Below, in pieces: positions 28,105 to 40,235 of a stretch of 64,000 nucleotides of DNA. The DNA is taken from contig NC_134652.1 in assembly GCF_030463565.1 (NCBI RefSeq), positions 15,601,397-15,665,396 on the forward strand. Reading direction: 5' to 3'. The number at the start of each line of letters is the position of its first letter. Positions within the stretch are counted from its first letter, which is position 1. The notes under the pieces are model-generated. The model was given only the letters and a program-made list of their open reading frames with translations. It did not search any database and was not told the DNA's origin. Source of the stretch: Pelecanus crispus (lineage: Eukaryota; Chordata; Aves; Pelecaniformes; Pelecanidae). Position numbers and translations under genes: made by a program.

Positions 28105-28720
28105 ATATTTTAAGGGGCCTCTGGAGGTGTCTCATCCAGCCTCCTATTTGAAGCGGAGCCATCACCAACGCTAGATCAGGGCCATTGTAGCTTTGTTGAG
28201 CTAAGTCCTGAACCCTTTGAGGAACAGAGATCCACCAACTCTCTGATAAACTGTTCCCTGTGCTTTGCCACCCTCCTCGTGAGCAAGTTTTCCCTGAAGC
28301 CCTTCCAGAACCCTCCATACTACAATTCTGAGCTGTAGCCCCTTGCTGTATTATCTAGGGCTTGATCCCACAGTCTTGTAACTACCCTCCCAACAGCTGT
28401 AGGCTCCCATTAGATCACTCTGCACCTTCTCTCCACAGGCTGAATCGGCCCTGCTCCCTCCAGCTCTCCTCTTAGCTCACATGCTCTAGGACCCCAACCA
28501 CTCTGGACTCTCTTTGCTCTCTCAGCATCTCTTACACTGGGAGGCCCAAAACAGGACACTATTTTAAGTGAGGCCTCCCTAGTGCCATGCAGAAGAGGTA
28601 ATAACTTTCCTCAACCTGCTGCTCATGCTCTTCCTAATGTAACCCAGCATGCGTCTTGCCTATTGCACGATGAGCATAGTGTTGGCTCATACTCAGTTTC
28701 ACATTCAAAGAAGTCAATTT
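28105..28720 (-). mobile_element. Avian CR1 LINE fragment, minus strand
   Basis: The plus strand shows the antisense of a CR1 3' half in order: CATCCAGCCTCC, ACTGTTCCCTGTGCTTTGCC, CTTCTCTCCACAGGCTGAAT, CCAACCACTCTGGACTCTCT, CAAAACAGGACAC, GTGAGGCCTCCC and AATGTAACCCAGCATGCGTC. These match the CR1 pattern of heroine-sized fragments truncated at the 5' end. Many substitutions and no open frame; it is a dead copy lying in SUFU intron 3 in the same orientation as the gene. Confidence 0.85.
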
Positions 28721-30651
28721 ATGATTCACACATAGCGTTTTTTAGTAATGTAAATTGAGAGCTAACCACCCAGAGACTAGAATCCATTAATGTGTATTTT
28801 AGCAGTGCCTTTAAAGAGTCACGGTGGATAGAAAGTCAAAACTAGCATGGATAAGCTGAGGATAATACTGAAGGCCCTTAGAAGTTCACGTCAGACTGAT
28901 ATGCATGGGCACAACCGCTCCTTCCAGTCTAAAAACAGTTCATTTGCTTTGAGGTCAGAAAGATGAGACTGCATTAGTGCAGGAAGCCAAACAAAGAAAG
29001 TCTCTGCCTGGAGTGCCAGCTTAGTCACTGAGAAGTTTGTCCTAAAGTACCCTACTAAATCCCGTTTCACTCTGCAGACCTCCTCTCACCCATGAAAAGG
29101 GTGAGACAAACAAGCAACTGCTATAGAGAGGTTGCTTAACGTGCAAATAGAAGGCACTGAAATTACTGCATTAGAGAGACTGTTATGAGAACCTACACTT
29201 ATCTTACATGCAAGACCCCTGTCGGAGCCTTCTAAATTTTCTAGTTAATATATAACATGTTGTATGTTATTTTATATCTTGGAAGGAGACTTTAGAGTCA
29301 TGTTTTCTTCAAACCCTGCAGTCAATACACAGAAAACGTGAGTATGAATTCATCACTGCATGGACAGTATCAAAAAGCTACTGTACAATACAATTTAGGC
29401 AGGACAGGAACCTCAGACAATAGCAATAACGATGACAGTCATGTGGATTTCAATGCTTAAGAGTAACAAAAATCAAGACAGAAAAGAGAACAGGTGAGCC
29501 CAAATTTGGATGGCAAACAGGGAAGATAGCTACACAGCAAAGGTTACCAAAAAAAAAAAAAAAAACTTGTGTCATTTCAAACTGCAACAAGAGACACTCC
29601 CAATATGAAGACAAGCGATCACCTGTGCTGGCATTGGTCTCTGCCAGTCAACATTTAGAAGAAATAGTCCACAAGAGTTGCCACTGCCTTGGAGATTTGT
29701 CACTGAGGTTATCAGAGCAATCCCGTTTTCACCCAGACCTTTCCCCTTTGAGAGTCAGCCAGCTGACTGAAAACCAGCAATAGAATCAGAAGTTACTGAG
29801 CAATTTATTAACTAGTAGAGCAAGTACCAAACATTACAAATTAAATAATCATTGATTTAGAAGGTACTTTACCTGTAAAGGACCTCAAACTAGGTTAAAA
29901 AAAGTTCTTCAAATATTGTCATTCAGATCTTGTGATGCTGGAGGGTGCCTTTTAAATACACTATGCACTAAACCATTCCATGGGTCTCCATGTGCTCACA
30001 ATACAAACTAATATTCAATCTACTGTATAAACAGAATCCAGGAAGAGTAGTGGAGAGGATGTTTTGTAGGCACTCTGGTTCCCAATTTTCTGGCAAGTCT
30101 CCATCTGCATTAGTGATTCCCAATTGTTAACTCCTTAGCCCTCCCAGCCTTGGCACCCCTTACAACTTTTACATTTTCTCACCTCAGGAACTCCTTGTTT
30201 ACATACATTGCTGCTGCTCAACTGCACAGACCATAGGAAGAGACTTGCTTGTGAAGGAACCGCAATTGTTTTGGAAGTTCCAGCCCTTCAGCTAAGAAGT
30301 GAGACCTTATCAGATGGGTGCTTCTCAGCCACTTCAGGCCAAGCAAATGAGGTTTTCTTACTGAGAGAGGTTGAAACCAACAATGCAGGAGAGCAACAAA
30401 GAGCCACTGAGCAGGCTTCCTATCGTTACTAACCGTTTTGTATGGTCAGCTTTTCAATACTAGGGATTTGGAGTTACCTGGACAGCAGTTGGGTTTTGTC
30501 CCCAGCAAGCTGGGCTGATGGAAGGAACACACTCTTTTGGTTCCTCACACAAAGAAAATTCTCAAGATTTGATTGAGCACTGATGTAACAGATGCAGCCC
30601 TTCAGAATGAAAGCAGCAAAAAGCCAGGCAGCTTATTTAACCCTGCAGTAC

Positions 30652-30788
30652 CTGACTGGAAGACGTATCTCGCTAAGCCTTGCATTAATTCTGCTGGCCA
30701 GGTAGGTGGTGCCGACTCCCCCGTTTCTCTCTTTAGCCGAAACGTCAGCTCAAATCCAAAACCACTTGGTCCATCTGTTCCTGTAAAC
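30652..30788 (-). CDS. SUFU: SUFU coding exon 3 (residues 106-152)
   Basis: The reverse complement reads FTGTDGPSGFGFELTFRLKR, then ETGESAPPTWPAELMQG, then LARYVFQS, essentially the human SUFU sequence. The acceptor is a pyrimidine tract ending CCAG just above 30788; the donor GTACTG starts at 30651. Length is 137 nt, and the codon split at each edge fits exons 2 and 4. Tyr147, one of the residues reported in structural work to contact the GLI SYGHL peptide, lies in ARYVFQ and is kept. A donor with C at +4 is weaker than those of the other exons. Confidence 0.97.
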
Positions 30789-32429
30789 CTGGAGGGAATG
30801 AAAAATGAAAAGTCACAACATACTCCTTGTAACCAGAGCAGGCTGCAAGATTAGGACCATGGAAAAAGGATGAGCGTTGTCCTCAGAGAAAAGATAAGTT
30901 TAGAAATTCTCTTATTTCAGTCTACTCTAGCTCGAATGGCTTAACATTGTTAGGTTTGTTGATGTAATACAATTTCAATGACTACTACCACAGTAGTGTT
31001 TTCAGACAGAATAACAGAGTCTTGGAACCATGACTTCTTTCCTGGGACCAGTGGGATTTTCAGCATCCTGAATTTGTTTTTAAAACATCGTTGTAAGTTC
31101 TGCACCGATAGTTGCCCTGATTATATTTGCTTAAATGGGAACACCAAAGTGCACAACAGAAAATAATGTTATTCCACCCTTGTGAATTCAAATTTCTACA
31201 CATTGAGAAGTGGGATGCAACTAAAGTACTGGGTAGTAGTTTCTGGGTTGAAGCAGTTGAGGTTTTGATGTACAGCACATAATTTCTGTGTTGTGGATGG
31301 TCACGGGGGGAGGAGGGAAACAAGAAGATGCAGGCAGAAAGTTAATAATCTCTCACACAGTGCACTAATTCTTATTTTGCTCCACTATATGCTTGTGCAC
31401 ATTCTTGTTGTGTATCTAGGAGTACGACATTGGAAAAGCACTGAATGACAACTACTGCTCAAAAAGCAGTAGTTTGGCCATTTCCCCATTTGACAGAGAT
31501 AGGTGCCAATTTATCTGGTTTGGTCAGATAGGGTCTACCCAGCAGAAAAAAGTCATATTAGAAGTATCAAGGCTGTAAGAAAAAGGAACAAATAAAGGAT
31601 ATCCCCATACTAGTCTTTGCTTCCACAAAACCAGTTCTTGAGAATCCTGTATTTTATACTTATACATACGGGAAAGTTCCTATTCCAAGTCCCCAACAAC
31701 TAACCCCCATTTGCCTGTGAAAAAATGAGAAACCTCATGGAAAAATACATAAGCTCACAAACTTGAAAGCAAGCTGGGGACATCCATATCCTTTCTGCCC
31801 CTGTCTTCACATCCCTCACTTGTTTGCTGTGTCTGTTCCACAAAGGCAGAGGAAAGAAAGAAGGAAAGATTTACACTGAGCATAAAGACACCCCACAGAA
31901 GCTTTCATAAACCAGTATCATTCTGCAAATGCCAATCTCCAACACCTGCAGCCACTGGCAAATTCTCTGGAGGAATTTTGCAAATGTCTTGGATGCTGGT
32001 ACCTTGCTGGCACATACGAAAGGTACAGTGCACAACATGTTAACATTGTACTACTTCTAAAAACAGTCAAACAGAGCAGTCAGGAAAGTGATGAGAGCAC
32101 TTCCCATTTGAAAAACACAGCTGACCAGCAGTGGGTGACCAGTTCCAAGCGCTGGATGGTTTGTTCCCATAGTAAGGAGCCTGGTTTGAAGCAGAAATGC
32201 TTTACAGCGACCCTGCCTAATGACAAGTGCTAAAAGTGATCAAACTTAAGCATTGACGCAACTCCATCATGCAATGTAACTTTATTTGAGGATTCTTCAA
32301 GGAAAGTTTGATTGTGGTAGACTTTCAAATGATGTAACAAAAGTAGTTAAGAAATGTACCCAAGGACAGAAATAAACTATGGGACAGCTCAACAGCTGTG
32401 AGTGAAAACAAGAGAGCAGGTATTAATAA

Positions 32430-34160
32430 TATATCAAAAAAGACTTTATTTCATTAGTATGAAAATATACAAGCATGTCCATTTTTGTTTCCCTCCATAC
32501 TATCCTCAACAAAGAATTTGAGAATTATATACTACCGAAGCAAATTCTCTATGAACAGAGCAGATAATGCATTTCAGAATGGTCAACTGGTAAATATGAA
32601 ACCTCTTTCAGGAAACAAGTGTACCTTTAAGCAACAAGTCAAATAATTACATTTGGTTCTTAAACAAAGCAAGAGCTTACTGAATAACCAGCCAACAAGC
32701 AGAATCTGGATGTGCAGCGAAACCTACATTCTGCAATCATGCATGCAGGTCCACCAAAAAGATTGGTACAGGATGGCGATAGCCTCACAAATGTGAAGTT
32801 GTACTTTGTACATTCAGCACCCCTGTCGTGTTTTATTAGTTTCACATATCAGATAGCAAAGGAAAACCAGAAATATTTCTTAAAGGGAGAAAGAAAAACG
32901 CTTCAAAGTGGTAGTTTTCAAGGATTCATTCCAGGAAAAAGCATACACCAGAAACTGAAACACATTATGAACGGGTCAATTTTAAGAAGGATCAAAGTTA
33001 ACAAAAAGCCTTCAAGCGATCTTTCACAGTTAAAATTTTTGGAAAGTAAGATGGCTCCCTATTGAATTTCCTCCTTTTAAGGCATGTTCTGAAACAACAC
33101 AGCTTTACTTCTACTATGCATCGAACTAGAGTTTAGTGGTTTGGTTTTTTGTTTTGTTTTGGTTTTTTTTTTTTTAACTCCACAGATCTCTCTGCTTCCC
33201 AGAAATAACTGTGTAAATAAAAGGCGACCACACATGCTTTATATTGATCCATACGCAAGTTACTGAGTAAACAGAAGTGTTCAGGTGAGTATCTATCAAA
33301 TTTAAAGCCAGATGAGCATTTAGGAGAATATTGCTGGTCAGCAACTCATCAGTAGTCGCAAAGCAGTAAAACTAACAGGCAATGTTATGTGATTTTTTTG
33401 TATGGTAATGAGAGACTCTAAAACAGAGAAGAACTACTAGAAAATAAATAGAATAAAAGCTAAGGAAGCAAGCAGTAAGTTACTTCCCTTCTAAGATTTA
33501 AAAAAATCCCTGAAGAATCAAAAGATGTATCTTCTAAAAAACACTCAAAAAAAATGCAGCAGCACACAGTGCTTATAATTTTCAAATTCTTAAATTAAGA
33601 GTTAAATCTTAGAAAGATCCTATTTGCATGTAAGAGATTTGTATTTAAAGATTACATTTAAAATGTTTTTGAATAGTTAATGGTCACAGGTTGCTGAAAA
33701 TACACTGCTTTGTTACAGCAAAATTTTAAACACATGCAATTCACCTGTATTATGCAGCTGTTCTGAGGTAACGGTCTATAAAGTAAAAGTCTTTGATCTG
33801 TTTAATTTTAGGTTGGTAATTTGTTTTTGAAGAAATTGTGACACGTGGCTTTAAAAGCTTGTGATTATTTTAGAAATCCTTTACATTTAATTCAGACCAG
33901 TCTTTCATAGGAAGAAATACTAATATTCAGAATGTAATTAGGATAGTAATTTTCAGTTAGCATTTTTGCCAAAGCTTTTGCTTTTATTCTTCAAAAAGTC
34001 TTGTATTTGAAAGAAAGTTGAATGTAGTTTCAACAGCTGCCATAAAATTTCTCTCAATGAACATGGTCTCTCAACAGACCATAATCCAGGACCAGAGCTG
34101 CTGGCCAAGGTTTGCAGGATGTACATGAGAATGGAGGCAGATGTGAGCTTCAGGAACTAA
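32430..34160 (-). other. 3'-UTR-like AT-rich block with minus-strand poly(A) signal
   Basis: The minus strand has AATAAA at 32450-32445 followed directly by a T-rich element (GTCTTTTTTGATATATT), the arrangement of a cleavage and polyadenylation site. About 1.7 kb upstream of it on that strand is AT-rich and rich in T runs, unlike the flanks. It could be the end of a short SUFU transcript, of an independent non-coding RNA, or of an old retrocopy. I recognise no coding sequence. Confidence 0.3.
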
Positions 34161-34910
34161 ATAAATTTATAACCCTGCCACATGCCTCTGACCCTTGGTC
34201 TAACAAAAATCACAGAGAAGAATCCAGTAGCTGAGTTACACAGCTTGGCTTCTCTTATGGAAGTCCTTTTCACTAGGGAGCGAGCACTTACACTAGCTCC
34301 GACTCCAAAATTTGTGAGGATAAGGATGCATCAGTCCACTGGCGGAGAGGCAAGTAGCAGCCACAGTCAACAAACGCATGGGAAATGAATTTGCCTGGTA
34401 AGAAGTCCAAGACTTCCAGATACACGTGCCGTACAAATGGAAGACCAAGCAAATGGCTTTTTATCCCCCCCAAGGATAAAGAGACTCCTCCCTTATATCT
34501 GGGCTATAAGCAGCTGCTCATTCCCACAATCACCTGTTTCCATTTTTGTTCAAGGCCTTACCAACAAGACAAAAGATGCACCCATCATGACCAAGAAAAC
34601 CATTCACGATGGGGGAGCTAATAAAGTGATATTCCCCATAAACAAGTTAATTTATACCAAAATGTTCCATTACTTCCACTTGGAAACACTAGATTCCCAC
34701 AGCAGCCTCCTCCTTGTAGGGTTATGTCCCCACTGCTTGGGGGTTATCTTAGGAGGCTGCTGAGGAACTGGACAAAAAGGATCACACGTTGCAGGCTTGT
34801 GGATGTCCAAACTCATGCTCCTTCCCACAAGCTCCCAATTTTCACCAAACTTCCAGAAAACTTCCAGAAAAGTCAACCGCTTTCAGCCAGCCATGGTCAA
34901 CCAACAAGCT

Positions 34911-34937
34911 AAAAAAAAAAAAATATATATATATATA
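34911..34937. repeat. A run followed by an AT microsatellite
   Basis: An A run leads into about eight AT units. It is a simple repeat without further context. Confidence 0.9.
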
Positions 34938-35257
34938 GTTCCAGAAGAGACAGACTGAACAAGCCTCATTTCCATAGAAAACTGTGTGGAGGGGTGAGGA
35001 TAACCCATAGATGGAAGAAGTCCTGCTAAAGCACACAGAAGACAGGTTTGCTCATGTCCTCTTCCATCAACCCCCCAAGTTCACTGCTACCTGCACCTGT
35101 ACTAACTTGTTCCCTTCCAAGCTGGCAGCAAAGCATTCGCAGCAGGTTAGCCTGACCCTGACTCCTGTGTCAACTGCGGAGGTAACACGTTTTTATTACA
35201 CACTTCTTCTACAGAAGCAAGATTCAGGCGCTATTTTGGGTTGGCTTCTCTGTGAGT

Positions 35258-35382
35258 AAGGGAGGTGGGGACTGGGGTGGTGGTTTGGGGGTTTTTTGGG
35301 GGTTTGGTGTTTTGGGGTTTTTTTGGGTTGTGGTTTGGTTGGGTGTTTTTTTGGTTGGTTGGTTGGTTTGGGGTTTTTTTAC
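35258..35382 (+). repeat. G/T-rich simple repeat
   Basis: Runs of 3 to 5 G separated by T runs, passing into a GGTT repeat (35352-35370). Several G tracts (35275-35305) meet the usual G-quadruplex pattern on the plus strand, which is the template strand for SUFU. Confidence 0.9.
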
Positions 35383-38300
35383 ATCTAAAGATGACCAATT
35401 CAAACTACAGCCAACCGAGAATGAAGGCTTTGGAGCTCAGGTCAGCATCTCAACACTAAGTGCTTTGCAGGTCATTTCTTCAGCAAAACAATTACAATAA
35501 AGCACTCCAAAAAAAGTGCCTCAGCTTTACAATAAGACGATGATCTGAGATGGACCATGTACAGGAAGGAAACCTCAAAGTTGGTATTTTCTATCTGTGC
35601 ATGGCCTCAGGTACATAAACTGAAAGCTGCAACACAGCATTAAGTTTCTGTACTAACAGATCTGAATATTTCACATAGTTTGGTTTACGCCTTGGTTCTG
35701 CTGAATCCTGCAGTTTTGAGTGAAAGTTTCTTTTAAATATCCCTAAAATGCTGAGGGGAAAAAAAACCAAAACCAAACAAAAAAAAAACCCCAAACCCAC
35801 ACCAAATCCATATTTTGCCCCCAGACTAAAGAAAATAACTATACAGAGACAGCATGGATTGTATTGTACCTGCCACTGCTTTGCCATCTCCAACACGAGG
35901 GCACATCACCTTTACAGCCAACCCAATTGCGAAGCAGCCAGCTAAGTTTTCACAAAAAACAAACACTGATGGAGAAATTCTTGGCTTGCTGCATGCCCAC
36001 TGGCACACATCAGATAGTTTTATATTATGACTACAGCAGTAAGGGAAGGGTCTGGTATCTGCCAAGTCAAATCCAACCCTATATTTAATATTAAAACCTT
36101 ATTTTGTTGCATGAACAAAAATAAACCTTTTGAAACCCAAGGTCATATATTACATGCCATTCTTTGGGTTAAAACTCTCTTTATCTGTTCAGGAAATCAG
36201 CTCAGCAGAACAGACCACATTGCAGCACTGCATATACGCTAAAGGAGCCTGGCTTGTTCCTTTAATGAGGTAAGAGTTTCACTGATCATGATATTTAGTT
36301 CCAGCAAAAGAATCCAAAGAAATAGAGGCCCCTTTATTTACAGAGCCATGCAGCCGGGCCCCCCGAGCCCCCCGCCACCCTGCGCTCTGCCAGGCCCTCT
36401 CCTGAAGCCACACACAGAGAACTGAAAAGCTGCTCCCCTCTGCAGCAGAGTACCCAGGGCGCTTTTCACATCAAATAACCGAGCTTAAGAGGATCAAAAG
36501 CCAAACTAGCCCTTTGCTTTAAAAGCAGCTCAGAAAACCAGAGGCTTTTCAGTTTCAATCAAAGCTATTTGCCAAAGCATTTTCATTCTCACTTTTGCAA
36601 GGAACAAGAGAAGGTTTGCTTCACTGCAGTGCAAAATGGCTGTATTTCTGAAATTCTGCTTTTGAAAGCTACACAGCTCTGGACAAGGAGCAGAGTGTAC
36701 TAGGTGTTTATTTTTTGAGAGTTTAAGAGTATGTGTATATAAATGTATTAGGTGAACCAATCCCTGAAAATGGGAGTTTACGTAGGGAAATGCTGGCCCT
36801 TCACTACGATTATTTCAGCCAGGGAACAAGAAGAAAGCTCTTTCAGAGTATTTGGGGATAGTTAGGACTACACTTCCAGAAGTCAAGGCTCCACTCCCAG
36901 CAATTCCAGGGAGATAAACCAGGTCTCCTCTGGGAATTGAGGGCAGGCTCACAGTACTCTGGACTGACTTGTCCCACCTTCAGTTTTCAGCTCCATCACC
37001 GCTACTTTTGCAAAGCCACTTAAGATGCCTTTTACTTCAAATCCCTAATTGCATTTCCCCACATCTTCTATAAAGACAAAGGTTACTGCTCTGCCACTGG
37101 TGAGCCACTCACACCATTCTGAAAGCTGCAGAAATACAGTATCACTACATTTCTAAGCCTGGCATCAGGAAGAGCTGCTGTTTTCATCAGAAAGCAGTTT
37201 TAATCCTACCACCACCCCCACCCACCCCAAGAAAAAAAAAAAAAAAGCCACAGTAATTGTCAATTCGTAGCTTTCAGTACTCCAGGTCAGCCTATCAGGA
37301 CATTTTAGGAGTTAAACCAAGCTGATAGGCAGCGTCCACCACTCTGGCTTGACAAGACCAAAGTACTTCAAGGCCCAACTCTCAGCAGTGTTTTAAGACT
37401 GCATAGCTAGTAACCATCCCAGAAGATTTTTCTATTAGCTAGCAAAGATATTACTACTAGCAACACAGAGGGCTGGTGTAACAAAAAGCATCAGGGTACT
37501 CAATAACTGATTTCACAGGTCCTCCCTGAGAAAAATCAAGACATATACCACTTCCCTTTCACTGCCCGCATCTGCTTACAAACAATCAAAACAAAGGGTG
37601 GTCTCCTGTCTAAAACCCAAGGAGAAACCTTCAGCAGGCTATTACAGCCACTGAGTCGAACACCTTAGTGTCTCCATCTCCTGGGAAGGACATCAGGCAA
37701 GAGCTGATGTGCTCCAAACAAGATTATGGAGAGAGTCAGTCTTCCGAATTCAAGATCCAGGTGCTTTACACAATGTCTTCCCACTGTAGGCAAATGACTC
37801 TCAGATTCCAGAACTTCGGGGGTGGGGGGAGAAAAGAAAAGAAAAAAAAGTGACCCTACCTAGTCCTTCCAGCATCTTGCCTAACAGGAAATGGTTGGTT
37901 TTAGTGCAGCTGTCAAACAATTTGAAAGCCTCATCTGAGAGCCTTAACGGCATGCTGGGATGCTCCTGTGAAGCAATTTTGCAAGAAAATAGGCACAGCA
38001 AACAGCAACCTCCCTACATCAAAGGCTTAAAAAGTATCCAGAAAAGTTATTTTGGCCAAAACCCACCTGCTTACTCACATACTCTCCCGGATTGTTTCCT
38101 GGCATTGAAAAAAGCATCAGTTTTAAGGAAAAACACATAAAAACATCTGAGAGAAGCAGGGGGTGGTTATCTGGACATCAGATGGTTATCTCTTCATAGC
38201 GCTCAACAGGAAATTCCATGAGCTCTCGCCACCCCAAACCTGCTCACAGGGTCTTACTGGACTCCCTTCTAGCTCGATTTAAGAAAAAGCGTCATGCATA

Positions 38301-39284
38301 AGCAGGGTAAATACAAATGCAGACAGAACACATTCTCAAAGATTTTTGTTCATGTAAAATCAAGGTCAGAAAGCAAGTGACACGTGGTACTCAAGATGTC
38401 AGTCTATGGCTATGCCCAAAGATGTTACTTGGAGCTTGCTCTTGCAGTACATCATATCAAACGTGTAAGCCATCAACCAAATGGAAAGCCTTTCTAGAAA
38501 CAGCAACTTAAATTGTTTTTAGAGAATTATTCCAACGTCTAAATCCAAACAGATGCAGAGGCACTTGCTCTGCAGTTATTTGGAGGTAGGTTTCTCAGCT
38601 TTCCAAAATACTCATGTAGGATCTGCTTAGAAAACTGATATTGAGATAGATCTGAGTAAAATTTGTGAATCGATTTGTGCTGGCCAGTATGAAAACAGAA
38701 CTGTGCTTCACTGAGCTACCGTTCAGCAAGTGAAGTGCTGGTATGGGGCAGAGGGGGAAGAGGAGACTTCAGTTTAAGTTTCACTCACACAAACACCACT
38801 GATTTCACACACTTTACTATTCAGCTTCATCAAAACTCTGCTGGTGATAATCTCGCCCCTGAAGCCTGGAGATTCACAGTTTAGGTTTTATTTTTAAAAA
38901 GTTGTTTCTGTACATAACAAATGTTGATACAACAGATAAATCGATTTTTCCTCTAAACCTTCAGCCTACAGAGTCAAGTCAACCTTACTCCTAACTCTGC
39001 AGACACAACTGTCTTATGAGAGACTGTATGACTTGAACTACAAGGTAATACAGTGGGGTTTCCAGCAGCTTTAGACACAAGCAGCATGGGAATTGTGTAC
39101 ATTTTGTAGACCTGACAGACTGGTCACTTTTTAGACACCTAAATCAGTCAGGCACGTGAGAAGCACTTGGCACACAAGTGTCATTAAAATGTGTCCATAC
39201 CACAGTCGCCTACATCACACAAGGAAAGGCTGAGTGCTGGGTTTGTTTGGCCTTAATAAAAGAAGGCTAAAGGAAGGGGAGGAT

Positions 39285-39520
39285 CTTATTTCTCAACTAC
39301 CTATTGGGAGGGTAAAGGGAGGACAGAGCCAGACCTTTCTCAGAGATGCACAGCAAAATGACAAAGGTTGATTCCAGTTACATGTATCTGGAAATCTTTT
39401 TTCACATGATAGTGGTCAAACCCTGGAACAGGATCCAGGGAGGCTGTGGAAGTTGGCCCTCTGAGCAGGCATCAACTGGAAACTTTTGGAGGTCTTTTCC
39501 AACCCAAGTGATCCTATGAA
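39285..39520 (+). mobile_element. CR1 LINE 3' fragment, plus strand
   Basis: The sequence reads GACAGAGCCAGACCTTTCTC, TTTTTTCACATGATAGTGGT, CCCTGGAACAGGATCC, GAGGCTGTGGAAG, GGAGGTCTTTTCCAACCCAA and then TGATCCTATGAAG. This is the CR1 3' end running into the terminal octamer-repeat region. It is about 235 bp, 5' truncated and diverged, antisense to SUFU. Confidence 0.85.
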
Positions 39521-40059
39521 GCATCGTGGCCAAGAACACAGGTATGAACTTTCACTACTGGTACCCTGTGTCCAAAACCAAGCTGGCAGGACCCACAGCT
39601 GATAATTCACAAACACATCAGTTGAATTCATTTTGACAGAAGCGGTTACTATACTCAGCTCCTGCCCAGACACATGGGAAACAGTTCCTGAACTATGCTC
39701 TCTCCAGCCTAGCATGTTAAAGTAAACCACCCTCAGTTTTCAGGTCACTTTAATGTGCTGGGCTGCAAGTTAAGGCAATTTAGGGGTTGCTTCTTTGAGG
39801 TTCAGCTGTCCACGCCATGAAAGTAGTAGGATCTGGAAGAACGATAGGATCCTGCTTAGCTGCTGGAGGTTAATCCCTTTGAGCTCTAGAGGCTTGGAAG
39901 CATTATTGTCTCATTCTGGAAAGCACCACACAGTCATATGTAAGGATAGTGTGTGTAGATTAAGGGCAAAAGGCTGCAATGGCCCTGTTGGTGCAAAAGG
40001 GATCTATATGCTTCATTATTAATGCTAAGTCAAGAAACTTCAGAATACTCTTAAATCCC

Positions 40060-40235
40060 TAAAACAGCATACAGGTGACCTAAGTTTGAATCTCGTCTGC
40101 TACAAACTTCCCATTCTCCTCAACAAGTTACTTAGGAATTTGATTCTCGGATGTAAAATAGTATTTCCCTGCTTCAAAGAGTAATGTGACACACTCGTCA
40201 TATAGGAAATGCTTATATACTCCATTTATCAAGGT
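40060..40235 (+). mobile_element. MIR-like SINE relic, plus strand
   Basis: GGTGACCTAAGTTTGAATCT resembles the B box region of a tRNA-derived head. CAACAAGTTACTTAGG follows, then GGATGTAAAATAGTATTTCC and CTGCTTCAAAGAG, the expected MIR order. The copy is diverged and has no function visible here. Confidence 0.55.

Larger units (their letters stand above)
7057..30651 (-). other. SUFU: SUFU intron 3
   Basis: About 23.6 kb. It holds an alternating ACATGT-type tract (10200-10290), an enhancer-like AT-rich block (14420-15720), a long pyrimidine run (19318-19360), MIR-like relics (23240-23580) and two minus-strand CR1 remnants (24378-26150 and 28105-28720). The remaining stretches, including the CT-rich part around 16.0-16.9 kb, show nothing I can name. 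Open frames such as the one at 18395-18967 carry no recognisable domain. Confidence 0.8.

Noticed and set aside
40065-40130. B-box-like TTTGAATCT suggesting a tRNA gene
   Set aside because: No cloverleaf; explained by the tRNA-derived head of a MIR-like SINE.
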